Shown here piece by piece: positions 45,139 to 55,377 of a stretch of 64,000 bases of DNA. Source of the DNA: Chelatococcus sambhunathii. GTDB taxonomy: Bacteria; Pseudomonadota; Alphaproteobacteria; Rhizobiales; Methylopilaceae. The translations under genes were made by a program, and so were the position numbers. The notes under the pieces were generated by a model. The model was not told the origin of the DNA. It saw only the letters and a program-made list of their open reading frames with translations, and did not search any database. How positions within the stretch are numbered: the first letter of the stretch is position 1; every line of letters starts with the position of its first letter. The stretch lies in assembly GCA_031316315.1 (NCBI GenBank), contig JADBEO010000021.1, positions 1 through 64,000 on the forward strand, given 5' to 3'.

Positions 45139-46134
45139 TCAGTTCGGCGCGGCGTCGCGCAGGACGCAGCGGAAGCCGATGTGGCAGGTGGAGGTGTCGG
45201 GCGTTTCGCCCTGTCGCGCCGCCGGCCGGAACCTGAGGCAGTAGTTCGGGGCGCAGAGATGTGAGCCGCCCTTGACCACGTACTGGACGCTGCTCGGGCG
45301 CTTGTCCCCGCTCTGGCAGCAGGATTTTTCAGCCGCCAGCCCTGATGCGAACGGGGTCGCTGTCCACTCCCAGACATTGCCGACGATGTCGTTGAGACCG
45401 TAGCCGTTGGGCGGGTACGCTCCCACCGGCGAGGTGCCGGCGTAGCCGTCCTCGGCGATATCCTCGTAAGGAAAGCGGCCCTGCCAGCTGTTGGCCATGT
45501 GCCGCCCGTTCGGAGTCGCCTCGTCCCCCCAGGGGTAGGCGGCGCCCTCGAGCCCGCCGCGCGCGGCGAACTCCCACTCGGCTTCCGTCGGAAGCGCCTT
45601 GCCGCACCACCGCGCGTAGGCGAGCGCGTCCTCATGGGCGACATGGACGACCGGATGATCGTCCTTGCCGTCGATCGAACTGCCCGGGCCGGAGGGATGG
45701 CGCCAGTCCGCGCCCGGCACGTAGGCCCACCAGGCCAGATTGTCGCGCAGGCTCACCGGCCGATTTGGTTTCACGAAGACGAGCGAGCCCGGAACCAGGA
45801 ATTCCGGCGCCGCGTCAGGATAGGCCTCGGGCGACGGCGCCCGCTCGGAGAAGGTGACGTATCCCGTCTCCGCCACGAAGCGCCGGAATTCGGCGTTCGT
45901 GACGGGGCTCGTGTCGATCCAGAACGCCCCGACCGTCTCGTCGCGTACGGGACGCTCCTCGCGGTAGAAGGCGTCGGACCCCATCAGAAAGGTTCCGCCG
46001 GGAATGAAGCTCATCCCCTCCCGGCGGCTATCGCTCCGGGCGCGCCCGGCCATTAAACCGCTCGCGCTGGCCAGCGGCTTATCCGCCAAACAGCTGCGGG
46101 TCGCGCGTGCTTCCATGACCGGGCTCCCGTCCAT
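45139..46134 (-). CDS. Formylglycine-generating enzyme (sulfatase-modifying factor)
   Basis: A protein of up to 331 residues. The core begins MSFIPGGTFLMGSDAFYREE and contains WWAYVPGADWRHPSGPGSSI, then ALPTEAEWEFAARGG and GLNDIVGNVWEWT. The active-site segment is GGSHLCAPNYCLRFRPAARQ, with the two cysteines five residues apart as in aerobic formylglycine-generating enzymes. It converts the sulfatase active-site Cys to formylglycine. The start is uncertain: ATG at 46134 (6 bases after the sulfatase stop), 46053 or 46014; the last is preceded directly by a GGGAGG-like site but very close. No signal peptide, so modification occurs in the cytosol. Confidence 0.9.
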   Translation of the reverse strand: MDGSPVMEARATRSCLADKPLASASGLMAGRARSDSRREGMSFIPGGTFLMGSDAFYREERPVRDETVGAFWIDTSPVTNAEFRRFVAETGYVTFSERAPSPEAYPDAAPEFLVPGSLVFVKPNRPVSLRDNLAWWAYVPGADWRHPSGPGSSIDGKDDHPVVHVAHEDALAYARWCGKALPTEAEWEFAARGGLEGAAYPWGDEATPNGRHMANSWQGRFPYEDIAEDGYAGTSPVGAYPPNGYGLNDIVGNVWEWTATPFASGLAAEKSCCQSGDKRPSSVQYVVKGGSHLCAPNYCLRFRPAARQGETPDTSTCHIGFRCVLRDAAPN

Positions 46135-46140
46135 CGCTGG

Positions 46141-47508
46141 TCAGCCGGCCGAGGCCTGCTTGGGCACGAAGTCGAGCGGCGATCCCGGCGGGATCAGTTC
46201 CTCCGTCTTCACGCTCTCCTCGAAGTCCCGGACGATGCGATGGGCGTGCTGCATCACCCACCAGCGCACGTAGCGCTGGTTGACGGCCTCGCGCTCCTTC
46301 GGGTCCTCCTTGAGATGCGTGATGCGCGCGAAGCCGAGCGGCAGCTCGGGGTCGTGGAAGTGCTGCTGGCGTTTGAAGTTGATCTTGAAGTCCTTCCACT
46401 TCACCGCGTGCAGTTCGTCCTTGAGCCAGACGATGCAGGACTCGCGGTTGGAGGTCTCCTGCTTGCCGAGGAAGAAGTCGCTCTGGTCGACGCCGTCGAT
46501 CAGGCGGTCCTTCGGCGGCTCGCATCCGACGAACTTCAGCAGGGTTGTGAACATGTCGGTGACATGGACCATCTCGTTGCTTTCCGTGCCCGGCGCGATG
46601 TGGCCCGGCCAGCGGATCAGAAGCGGGGTGCGGATGCCGCCCTCGGCCGAGCTGAAGTAAGAGCCGTCGAAGAAGCCGCCGGTGCCGCGGCCGGCCAGAT
46701 GGTCCTCCGCGCCGTTGTCGCCGCACATCACCACGATGGTGTTGTCGCGCACGCCGAGTTCGTCGAGCTTGTCGAGCAGCACGCCGAAATCGTGGTCGAG
46801 CATCAGCAGGCAGTCGCCCCAGTCGCCGTTGTCGCTCTTGCCCACGAACTCGTCGCGCGGGCTCATCGGGAAGTGCATCAGCGAGTGGTTGAAGTAGACG
46901 TAGAACGGCTTGTCGTCCTCGACCGACTTCTCCATGAACTTGATGGCGCGCTTCTGGTATTCGAGATCGCAGGTTTTTTTCGTTTCCATGGTCAGCTGCT
47001 GGTCGAGCAGCGGCCATGCGCCCTTGCCTTTGACTCCCTCATGCATGTGCGAGAAGCCGTCCCGCTCCGGAACGTAGTGGGGATCTTCAAGCCACATGCA
47101 CTCGTCGTAGGTGCGCAGCGGGCCATACCACTCGTCGAAGCCATGGTCCGTCGGGAAGCGGCCGTCCTCGGCGCCGATGTGCCACTTGCCGTAGATCGCC
47201 GAGGTGTAGCCGTCCTCGGCGAGGATCGAGGCGATCGTGCGCTCCCAGGAGACGATGCCGCCGCCATTGCCGCCGAGCGCGATCGTGTGGTTGCCGGACC
47301 GGATCGGGAAGCGGCCGGTCATCAGCGCCGAACGGGTCGGCGTGCACTGCGGCTCGACGACGTAATGCGTGAGCTTGGCGCCTTCCTTGGCGAAGGCGTC
47401 CATCCGCTTGGTGTCCGCGCCGCGCAGCACGCCGCCGCCGTAGCAGCCAAGCTCGCCCATCCCGAGATTGTCGACATGGAAGAACAGGATGTTCGGTTTC
47501 TTGGTCAT
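46141..47508 (-). CDS. Cys-type (type I) sulfatase
   Basis: A 455-residue arylsulfatase-family enzyme. The N-terminus KPNILFFHVDNLGMGELGCY supplies metal ligands (Asp13, Asn14). The signature QCTPTRSALMTGRFPIRSG has Cys55 in the C-x-P-x-R motif, which needs conversion to formylglycine. Later ligands are in GKWHIG and MCGDNGAEDH. No signal peptide is seen, so it should act in the cytosol on an imported sulfate ester, freeing sulfate. It is followed at once by the modifying enzyme. The substrate is probably a small organic sulfate taken up by the adjacent ABC transporter; which one is not known. Confidence 0.92.
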   Translation of the reverse strand: MTKKPNILFFHVDNLGMGELGCYGGGVLRGADTKRMDAFAKEGAKLTHYVVEPQCTPTRSALMTGRFPIRSGNHTIALGGNGGGIVSWERTIASILAEDGYTSAIYGKWHIGAEDGRFPTDHGFDEWYGPLRTYDECMWLEDPHYVPERDGFSHMHEGVKGKGAWPLLDQQLTMETKKTCDLEYQKRAIKFMEKSVEDDKPFYVYFNHSLMHFPMSPRDEFVGKSDNGDWGDCLLMLDHDFGVLLDKLDELGVRDNTIVVMCGDNGAEDHLAGRGTGGFFDGSYFSSAEGGIRTPLLIRWPGHIAPGTESNEMVHVTDMFTTLLKFVGCEPPKDRLIDGVDQSDFFLGKQETSNRESCIVWLKDELHAVKWKDFKINFKRQQHFHDPELPLGFARITHLKEDPKEREAVNQRYVRWWVMQHAHRIVRDFEESVKTEELIPPGSPLDFVPKQASAG

Positions 47509-47555
47509 TGGTCAGTCCACTCCGATTTCGGGCGCGTCGCGCCCATCACTGTCAG

Positions 47556-48443
47556 TCAATTCTTGCGAAGGGCGTCGGGGGCGCTTCCATAGATCTCGCC
47601 AACGCTCTGCGGCCCGACCTTCATGCCGAAGCCGGCGAGACCGCCCTGCTTGATCTCCGGGGCCATGGCGGCGAGGGATTCTTCGCGGATCAGGCCCTTG
47701 AGCTCGTGCACGAGCTCGACGAATTCCGGCGCGTCGTGCATGTCCGGCGTCCGCGGGCGCGGCAGCGGGACCTTGATCTCGGCCTTGATGCGGCCTGGCC
47801 GGGCGGTCATCACGTAGACGCGGTCGGACAGGAAGATCGACTCTTCGATATCGTGCGTGATGAAGAGGACCGAGATCCGGAACTGCTGCCAGATGTTGGT
47901 CAGGATCTCCTGCATCACGACGCGCGTCTGGGTGTCGAGCGCGCCGAACGGCTCGTCCATGAGCAGCACTCGGGGGCTGGTCGCGAGCGCCCGGATGATG
48001 CCGATGCGCTGCTTCATTCCGCCCGAGAGCTGGTCGGGATAGTGGTTCTCGAACGCCGCGAGGCCCGCGAGGTCGAGCAGCGAGCGCGCGGTGACGTTGC
48101 GCGTGCTCTGGTCGACCCCGGCCATCCTGAGCCCGAATTCGACGTTCTTGCGGACCGTGAGCCACGGGAACAGCGAATACTGCTGAAACACGACGCCGCG
48201 TTCGGAGCTCGGCTTGGCGATCGGCTTGCCGTCGCAAAGCGCCGCTCCCGACGACGGGTTCAGAAACCCGGCGACGATGCTCAGGATCGTGGACTTGCCG
48301 CAGCCCGACGGGCCGATCAGCGAGACGAACTCGCCGGGCTCCACGTGGAGGTTGACGTCGTTGACGGCCGTCACCTCGGTGTCGCCGGCGCCGAAGACCA
48401 CCCCGACATTGCGGACGTCGACATGTCCAGTTTGCGTGTCCAT
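47556..48443 (-). CDS. ABC transporter ATPase, nitrate/sulfonate/taurine type
   Basis: A 295-residue ATPase. Walker A GPSGCGKST, Q-loop VFQQYSLFPWLTV, signature LSGGMKQR, Walker B VLLMDEPFGALD and H-loop FITHDIEES are all present, in the SsuB/TauB/NrtD pattern. The tail after residue ~240 is longer than usual and ends in MKVGPQSVGEIYGSAPDALR. The ATG at 48443 shares one base with the permease stop (TGATG). It energises the permease to import the ligand of the binding protein upstream. It lies 47 bases before the sulfatase gene in the same operon. Confidence 0.92.
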   Translation of the reverse strand: MDTQTGHVDVRNVGVVFGAGDTEVTAVNDVNLHVEPGEFVSLIGPSGCGKSTILSIVAGFLNPSSGAALCDGKPIAKPSSERGVVFQQYSLFPWLTVRKNVEFGLRMAGVDQSTRNVTARSLLDLAGLAAFENHYPDQLSGGMKQRIGIIRALATSPRVLLMDEPFGALDTQTRVVMQEILTNIWQQFRISVLFITHDIEESIFLSDRVYVMTARPGRIKAEIKVPLPRPRTPDMHDAPEFVELVHELKGLIREESLAAMAPEIKQGGLAGFGMKVGPQSVGEIYGSAPDALRKN

Positions 48444-49399
48444 CACTTCTTGCTCCCGGGCGCGAAGGCGAGCCACGGCATCAGAAGTTTGCCGGCGATG
48501 CGGATCGCTCCGCTGCAGACGAGCCCCAGGACGCCGATCGTGATCATTCCGAGGACGATCGCCGGGTAATTGACCAGGGAGTAGGCTTCCCAGGTGAAGT
48601 AGCCGACGCCGAACTGGCCCGAGATCATCTCGGCGGCGATCAGCGAGACCCAGGCGACGCCCATTCCGACGGCGAGGCCGGTGAAGATGCTGGGCATCGC
48701 GCCCGGCAGGATGACGTGCCTGAACAACTGCAGCTCGCTGGCGCCGAGCACGCGGCCGGCGCGGATGAGCACGCCGTCGAGCGCATGGACGCCGTGCACC
48801 GTGTTCAGGAGGATCGGAAAGAAGGCGCCGATGAAGGTGATGTAGACGATGCTCGCCTCGTTGTTCGGCCAGAGCATGATGGACATCGGGACCCAGGCGA
48901 TCGCCGGGATCGGCCGGAGAATTTCGATCACCGGCATGAACAGGTTCGCCACGCGCTTGTATCTGCCGATCGCCAGACCAAGCGGAACCCCGATCCCAAT
49001 CGCGATGAAGAAGCCGAGCAGGATCCGCTTCACGCTGTAGAGCACGTTGGTCAGAAACGCTGAAGATAATCCGACGTCGACGGCCTGTTGAAAGACTTCA
49101 TAAGGCGTCGGAACGTTCTTGAAGCGGATATAGAATTCCAACCGATACTTCGTCCCGAGGTACCAGACGACGAACAGTGTCAGGATCGAAGCGCAGCCGA
49201 GCAGCGCCGCGACGACCTGATCCCGCGTGACGCGCTCGAGCAGCGGGCGCATCTTCGGTTTGACGGGCGCGACGGGCTGGCTCGTCTCGGCGGCGGGCGG
49301 CTTGGACATGGTGACGAGCGGCGTGGCTGCGGCCGTGGCTGCGTCGGCAGGAGCCACCAGCGACAAGGTCGGCGTCTTCACGGGTTCCGGGCTGGGCAT
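48443..49399 (-). CDS. ABC transporter permease, nitrate/sulfonate/taurine type
   Basis: A 318-residue permease. A ~65-residue Pro/Ala-rich cytosolic N-terminal stretch precedes the first helix (VAALLGCASILTLFVVWYLG). About six to seven membrane segments follow. The EAA loop lies in RAGRVLGASELQLFRHVILP-type sequence. It starts 13 bases after the binding-protein stop and ends overlapping the ATPase start, so the three genes form a standard import unit. Confidence 0.92.
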   Translation of the reverse strand: MPSPEPVKTPTLSLVAPADAATAAATPLVTMSKPPAAETSQPVAPVKPKMRPLLERVTRDQVVAALLGCASILTLFVVWYLGTKYRLEFYIRFKNVPTPYEVFQQAVDVGLSSAFLTNVLYSVKRILLGFFIAIGIGVPLGLAIGRYKRVANLFMPVIEILRPIPAIAWVPMSIMLWPNNEASIVYITFIGAFFPILLNTVHGVHALDGVLIRAGRVLGASELQLFRHVILPGAMPSIFTGLAVGMGVAWVSLIAAEMISGQFGVGYFTWEAYSLVNYPAIVLGMITIGVLGLVCSGAIRIAGKLLMPWLAFAPGSKK

Positions 49400-49412
49400 G
49401 ACGGTCTCCGGG

Positions 49413-50840
49413 CTACTGAGAGACGTCGACCGCGGCGAGGACCTCGTCGTAGCTGGCGAGCTTGCCGTTGTTTTTCGCCGCGTAAGCTTCCGCGTCGCGC
49501 TTCAGCAGGAACGGGGCGATCTCCGGCTTCTTGGGATCTGTTCCGCTGACAGCGTAGAAGGCCGCGTCGGCGAAGACCTTGATCCCGAGCTGGCGGTCGA
49601 CCAGGTAGACTGCGCTCGTCTTCTTGCCCTCGGCCGCGAACTTCTTGACGCCTGCGAGCGTGCAGGCCGGCGAGCTGAACGAGAGGATGTCGCCGCCGTC
49701 GATCCAGATCTGCCCCGCCTGGGCCGGCTCGCTGACCGGGCTTCCGCAGACAGGGTCCGTGCCCGTCACGTCATAACCGGCGAAGGACGCGAGCTGCTTG
49801 TCATAGTCGGCGCCGACATTCTTGAAGGCCTGCCGAACGTAGGCGTCGTTGACCCAGGCCTCAATCTTGAGGTCCTTGATCATGTTGAGGCTCTTGAGCA
49901 CCTTGTAATTCGCGCCGACGGCCTCGACGAATTTCGGCTTTATCGTCGGGTCGAGCGTATGGACGCCGCCGGGGCCGAGGAAGATGTAGGCGACTTCCTT
50001 ATTGATCCCGGTCCATTCCTCGATCTTCTCGGCGGCGAGTTTGGGGTTCTGTCTGACCCACTCGTTCGCCTCCATCAGCGCCTCGATGTAGGCGGTGACG
50101 ATCTCCGGATACTTCTCCGCGAAGTCCTTCCGGACCACGACGCCGTGGAAGGTCGGCGAGTTGGTCTCGACCCCGTCGAAGATCTTCCGCGCGAAGCCGC
50201 GGAACGGCAGCAACTCGGCGAAGGGCACGAAATCGCCGTGGGCGTCGATGCGCTTCTCCTGAAGGTTCGTGCTGCCGACCTCCGGCGACTGGGACACGAG
50301 GTTCCAGAAGTCCTTCGGATACCCGCGCTTCTGCAATGCGCCGAGCATCATGCCGTGCGCGGCCGAGCCGAACGGCACGGAGACGTTCTTGCCCTTGAGG
50401 TCCGCGAGATCGAAGTAGGGGCTGTCCTTGTGGACCACGATGCCGTTGCCGCCGCCGAAGGCGTTGTAGGCGATGATCGCGATCAACTGGGTTTCGTTGC
50501 CGGTGGCCTGACCGGTCGCGCCGTTCACCATCAGCGGATAGTCGCCCATCATCCCGATCTGGATATTGTCCGCCATCATGCCGTTGGTGATCGGCGGGCC
50601 GGAGGTGAAGTTCTGCCAGGAGAACGAGTAGCTGACGTCCTTGTACTTGCCGCTTTTCGGCAGGTGCTTCTCCAGCAGTCCGAGTTCCTTGAGGACGACC
50701 CCGCCCGTAACGGTGTTGGTCGTGGTGTTCTGCGTCCCAAGACCTATGTGGATGGTCTCGGCCGAAACCGCGGCCGGCGTCAGCAGCGTCGTGGCGAGCA
50801 GGGTGATCGCCATTCGCGGCGCGAGAGACGGGGCTTTCAT
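49413..50840 (-). CDS. ABC substrate-binding protein with NosL-like C-terminal domain
   Basis: A 475-residue periplasmic protein. A signal peptide ends at about residue 27 (VSA-ET). Residues ~30-355 are an SsuA/TauA/NMT1-type binding domain (IHIGLGTQNTTTNTVTGGVV, SVPFGSAAHGMMLGALQKRG). The last ~115 residues resemble NosL: GTDPVCGSPVSE, then GQIWIDGGDILSFSSPACTL, FADAAFYAVSG and the tail AEAYAAKNNGKLASYDEV. NosL domains bind Cu(I), so the fusion is unusual for a sulfonate-type transporter. The ATG at 50840 is used; the upstream frame is not coding. It leads the operon that includes the sulfatase. Confidence 0.88.
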   Translation of the reverse strand: MKAPSLAPRMAITLLATTLLTPAAVSAETIHIGLGTQNTTTNTVTGGVVLKELGLLEKHLPKSGKYKDVSYSFSWQNFTSGPPITNGMMADNIQIGMMGDYPLMVNGATGQATGNETQLIAIIAYNAFGGGNGIVVHKDSPYFDLADLKGKNVSVPFGSAAHGMMLGALQKRGYPKDFWNLVSQSPEVGSTNLQEKRIDAHGDFVPFAELLPFRGFARKIFDGVETNSPTFHGVVVRKDFAEKYPEIVTAYIEALMEANEWVRQNPKLAAEKIEEWTGINKEVAYIFLGPGGVHTLDPTIKPKFVEAVGANYKVLKSLNMIKDLKIEAWVNDAYVRQAFKNVGADYDKQLASFAGYDVTGTDPVCGSPVSEPAQAGQIWIDGGDILSFSSPACTLAGVKKFAAEGKKTSAVYLVDRQLGIKVFADAAFYAVSGTDPKKPEIAPFLLKRDAEAYAAKNNGKLASYDEVLAAVDVSQ

Positions 50841-51330
50841 CGACAATCCCTTCGGCATGCGCTCGCGATCCAGTTCGAAGCCGCGAACGGTGGTCCGCGC
50901 GAGCGGCCGCCTGATCCACGGTGCGTTTCCCGCATGTCGCTGCGCTCCATCGGAGCGTCGCGGCGGCATCCAACCGAAGGCGACGGCTTCGTCGCATCAG
51001 TCCCGGCCCTTTGTACGAGCCGGAGTTTGCGACCTGGTCGGCCCGGTGAAAACGAAGAAGCCGCCGATCCGGCAACCCGTTGCTCACAAAACGAATCTGG
51101 TGAAAAATTAGGCGAAAACGAGCGGGGCTTTGAGCGCAAGGTGTGCGGCCACCACCTACTCAGGCCGAGCCCCAGAGTCCGCGCCACCAGGAACCTGCGG
51201 CTGCTCCATGGCCCATGCCGAGCGCCACCTCGGGTTATCCAAATCGTCGCTTTTAGGTATGACAGGGGCGTCGTCGCCAGGCCGGCGGCGCGATCATGGC
51301 GCTCGGTCGCCATGATGGTGGAGTGGTCAG
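50841..51330. other. Divergent intergenic region between the sulfur operon and rutR
   Basis: About 490 bases holding the promoters of two divergent units. No reading frame is supported. I looked for a RutR-like palindrome (GACC-4 bases-GGTC) and did not find a good one here, so RutR autoregulation is not evident from this stretch. Confidence 0.4.
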
Positions 51331-52071
51331 GTGACGTCTGAAACCGTGAACTCGAACCCGTCGCCGGCGAGACGGCAGAAGCCTCGAGCCGAAATCGTCC
51401 GGAACGGTTCGGCGGCCGGGCCGGAGACCTCCCGGCAGCAGCGGCGTTTTCTCGCCCGCAAATCCGCGATCCTCGACGCGGCGCTGAGCCTGTTTTCGCA
51501 ATCGGGGCTGCGCGGCGTCAGCGCCGAACAGATCGCCGAGGCCGCCGACGTCTCGAAAACCAACCTGTTCTACTATTTCTCCTCCAAGGAGGAGATCTAT
51601 GTCGGGGTGCTGAAACGCCTTCTGTCCGACTGGCTGGCGCCGCTCGACGCCCTCGACCCCCAGGCGGACCCGATCCAGGCGATCGGCGACTATGTCCGGC
51701 TCAAGATGGAGATGTCGCGCGCAGACCCGCACTCCTCGCGCCTGTTCTGCCTCGAGATCGTTCAGGGCGCTCCGATGATCGGGGACGAACTCAGAACTTC
51801 GCTCAAGACGCTGGTCGACCGGAAGGCCGCGGTGATCCGGCGATGGAGCGAGGACGGCAAGATCGCGCCGGTCGACCCCCATCACCTGATCTACGCCATC
51901 TGGGCCATGACCCAGCACTACGCCGACTTTTCCGCGCAGATCGCCGCCGTCTCCGGCCGCACGCTCGACGACGAGCTCTTCTTCCGGGAGGCGACCGAAA
52001 ACGTGCTGCGCGTGATCCTCGGGGCGCTTTCGACCGACGCGGGCGCGAAGTCTCCGCAAGGCGCCGCCTGA
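51331..52071 (+). CDS. rutR: RutR, TetR-family regulator of pyrimidine utilisation
   Basis: A 246-residue TetR-type repressor. The helix-turn-helix is in VSAEQIAEAADVSKTNLFYY followed by FSSKEEIYVGVL, very close to RutR proteins. The ~40-residue basic N-terminal arm is longer than usual. The start is a GTG at 51331 with GGAG 7 bases upstream. In E. coli, RutR senses uracil/thymine and represses the rut operon. Here it lies directly upstream of rutA in the same direction. Palindromes resembling the RutR site occur before rutA and before the BMP-transporter/oxygenase operon. Confidence 0.92.
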   Translation: MTSETVNSNPSPARRQKPRAEIVRNGSAAGPETSRQQRRFLARKSAILDAALSLFSQSGLRGVSAEQIAEAADVSKTNLFYYFSSKEEIYVGVLKRLLSDWLAPLDALDPQADPIQAIGDYVRLKMEMSRADPHSSRLFCLEIVQGAPMIGDELRTSLKTLVDRKAAVIRRWSEDGKIAPVDPHHLIYAIWAMTQHYADFSAQIAAVSGRTLDDELFFREATENVLRVILGALSTDAGAKSPQGAA

Positions 52072-52131
52072 CGTCGGAGGTGGCGCCTGCCGCCGCTTAT
52101 TTCGGCAGTTCCCGGACCGGATGATAAAAAA

Positions 52132-52147
52132 CGGACTGTTTGGTCCG
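52132..52147. promoter_or_regulatory. Probable RutR operator upstream of rutA
   Basis: CGGAC-TGTTTG-GTCCG is an inverted repeat about 125 bases before the rutA start. Its core GACTG-TT-TGGTC agrees with the E. coli RutR consensus (GACCA-2 bases-TGGTC) at all but two of the ten fixed positions. The site lies between rutR and rutA in an AT-richer promoter-like stretch. Confidence 0.6.
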
Positions 52148-52272
52148 ATTTATCCGGGCTTAATCCATTAAGATATTGAGATAGCTACACTTTACTTGTT
52201 GGCACGCGGCCTGCTTCGCATCGGACGTCCATTGGCGACGTGGCGGCGCTGACTGCCGCCGAGGAGTGCGCG

Positions 52273-53360
<1,088 letters not shown>

Positions 53361-53361
<1 letters not shown>

Positions 53362-54095
53362 TGGCGCGTCCGCTCCATGCCGGCTATGCGGTGCCGCGCC
53401 ATGACGATCACCTCGTGCTGCCCGCGCGCCCCGAGCCGCTCGCGCTGCGGGCGAGCGAGACCGCGGTGATCGTCGTCGACATGCAGAACTCCTACGCCTC
53501 CGAAGGCGGCTATGTGGATCTCGCCGGTTTCGACGTGTCTGGGACGGCGAGGGTCGTCGAGCGGATCGGGACGGTGCTCGACGCGGCGCGCGCCGTCGGT
53601 GTCGTCGTCGTCTACTTCCAGAACGGCTGGGACCCTGGCTATGTCGAGGCCGGCGGGCCGGGCTCGCCCAACTGGCACAAGTCGAACGCGCTGAAGACCA
53701 TGCGCGCCCGCCCGGAGCTCGACGGGACGCTGCTCGCCAAGGGCGGCTGGGACTACGACATCGTCCGGGAGCTGAAGCCGAAGCCGGGCGACATCGTCAT
53801 CCCCAAGACCCGCTACAGCGGCTTCTTCAACACCAATATCGACAGCGTTCTGCGCGCCCGCGGGATCCGAAACCTCGTCTTCGTCGGGGTCGCCACCAAC
53901 GTCTGCGTCGAGTCCTCGCTGCGCGACGCCTTCCACCTCGAATATTTCGGCGTCGTGCTCGAGGACGCCGTCAATCATCTCGGCCCGGACTTCGTGCGCG
54001 AGGCCAGCCTCTACAACGTCGAGACGTTCTTCGGCTGGGTCTCCACCGCGGCCGATTTCTGCGGCGCGATTTCCCAGCGCCCCGCCAGCCTCTGA
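53361..54095 (+). CDS. rutB: RutB, ureidoacrylate amidohydrolase
   Basis: A 244-residue isochorismatase-fold cysteine hydrolase that turns ureidoacrylate into aminoacrylate, CO2 and ammonia. The catalytic triad is visible: Asp40 in [10 protein letters not shown], Lys149 in [10 protein letters not shown] and Cys182 in [16 protein letters not shown]. The ATG shares its first base with the rutA stop; a much longer frame upstream is only the shadow of rutA. RutC follows after 10 bases. Confidence 0.96.
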
Positions 54096-54105
54096 AGGAC
54101 CGAAC

Positions 54106-54495
54106 ATGCCGAAGTCCATCGTCGTCCCGGCCGGGACCGCCAAGCCCATTGCGCCCTATTCGCCCGGGACGCTCGCCGACGGCGTGGTCTACGTCTCCGG
54201 CACGCTGCCCTTCGACAAGAACAACGACGTCGTCCACGTCGGCGACGCCGGCGCCCAGACCCGCCATGTGCTGGAGACGATCAAGTCCGTCATCGAGACG
54301 GCGGGCGGCACGATGGAGGACGTGACCTTCAACCACATCTTCATCACCGACTGGGCGAACTACGGCGCGGTCAACGCGGTCTACGCCGAGTATTTTCCGG
54401 GCGACAAGCCGGCCCGCTACTGCATCGAGTGCGGCCTCGTGAAGCCCGAGGCGCTGGTCGAGATCGCGACCATCGCGCATATCGGCAAGGCCTGA
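54106..54495 (+). CDS. rutC: RutC, Rid-family aminoacrylate deaminase
   Basis: A 129-residue YjgF/Rid protein, normally a trimer. It has [20 protein letters not shown] at the start and the ligand-binding Arg and Glu region in [20 protein letters not shown] near the end, as in RutC. In current models of the pathway it assists hydrolysis of 3-aminoacrylate to malonic semialdehyde. AAGGA lies upstream of the ATG. The stop is 5 bases before the proposed rutD start. Confidence 0.95.
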   Translation: MPKSIVVPAGTAKPIAPYSPGTLADGVVYVSGTLPFDKNNDVVHVGDAGAQTRHVLETIKSVIETAGGTMEDVTFNHIFITDWANYGAVNAVYAEYFPGDKPARYCIECGLVKPEALVEIATIAHIGKA

Positions 54496-54500
54496 TCGGC

Positions 54501-55286
54501 TTGCGCTACGAGGCCACGGGCCGCGACGGAGCGGGCGTGGAGACGGTCGTGCTCTCGACCGGCCTCGGCGGTTTCGGCGCGTTCTGGCGTCCCCAGCTCG
54601 CGGGGCTCGCCGAGCGCTACCGCGTCATCGCCTACGACCATCGCGGCTGCGGCGCGAACGCCGGTCCGCTGCCCGATCCTTACGCGATCGCGGACATGGC
54701 GGACGACGTGCTGGCGATCCTCGACGACGCGGCCGTCGAGCGCTGCCATTTCGTCGGCCATGCGCTCGGCGGGCTGGTCGGGCTCGAACTCGCGCTTACG
54801 GCGTCCGAGCGCGTGGCGAGCCTGACGCTCGTGAACGCCTGGGCGGCGGTCTCGTCCCACACGCTGCGCTGCTTCGAGGCGCGGCTCGCGCTGCTTAAGG
54901 CTGTCGGCGTCGAGGCCTATGTGAAGGCGCAGCCGATCTTCCTCTATTCCGCGGCGTTCGCGGCCGAGCGCGAGGACGCGATCGCGCGGGAGGTCGCGCA
55001 TGGGATCGAGACGTTCCAGGGCGAGGACACGCTCTTGAGGCGCGTCGGCGCGCTCAAGGCCTTCGACATCCGCGACCGGCTGACCGAGATCGAAACGCCG
55101 ACGCTGGTCGCCGCCGCGCGCGACGACGTGCTCGCGCCCTGGACAGCCTCGCGCGATCTCGCCGCCGCGCTTCCGAAGGCGCGGCTCTGGCTGCAGGACG
55201 AGGGCGGCCACGCCTTCACCGCGGCCGATCCGGAACCGTTCAATGAGGAGCTGCTGCGGTTCCTCGAAGAGAGCCGCGATGGCTGA
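54501..55286 (+). CDS. rutD: RutD, alpha/beta-hydrolase-fold protein
   Basis: A 261-residue protein counted from a TTG at 54501; no ATG is available in a suitable place and the frame upstream overlaps rutC. It follows RutD closely: LSTGLGGFGAFWRPQLAGLA, YDHRGCGANAGPLPD, and the C-terminal GGHAFTAADPEPFNEELLRF. The elbow is GHALGG (86-91) with Ala88 where other alpha/beta hydrolases have the Ser nucleophile; E. coli RutD also has GHALG, so this is normal for the family. It is thought to speed decay of aminoacrylate. Its end overlaps a possible upstream start of rutF (ATGGCTGA). Confidence 0.9.
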   Translation: MRYEATGRDGAGVETVVLSTGLGGFGAFWRPQLAGLAERYRVIAYDHRGCGANAGPLPDPYAIADMADDVLAILDDAAVERCHFVGHALGGLVGLELALTASERVASLTLVNAWAAVSSHTLRCFEARLALLKAVGVEAYVKAQPIFLYSAAFAAEREDAIAREVAHGIETFQGEDTLLRRVGALKAFDIRDRLTEIETPTLVAAARDDVLAPWTASRDLAAALPKARLWLQDEGGHAFTAADPEPFNEELLRFLEESRDG

Positions 55287-55377
55287 CGCGCCGGAGCGCA
55301 AGGGAGGCTGCGGCGGGGCCTGCGGGTCCTGCCGGCGCTCCGCCGCATCGCTCTCCGCGCCTGAAAAGGAGGATGCG

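Noticed and set aside
54756-54773. Missing Ser nucleophile in RutD (GHALGG)
   Set aside because: E. coli RutD has the same GHALG elbow, so it is not an anomaly of this copy.
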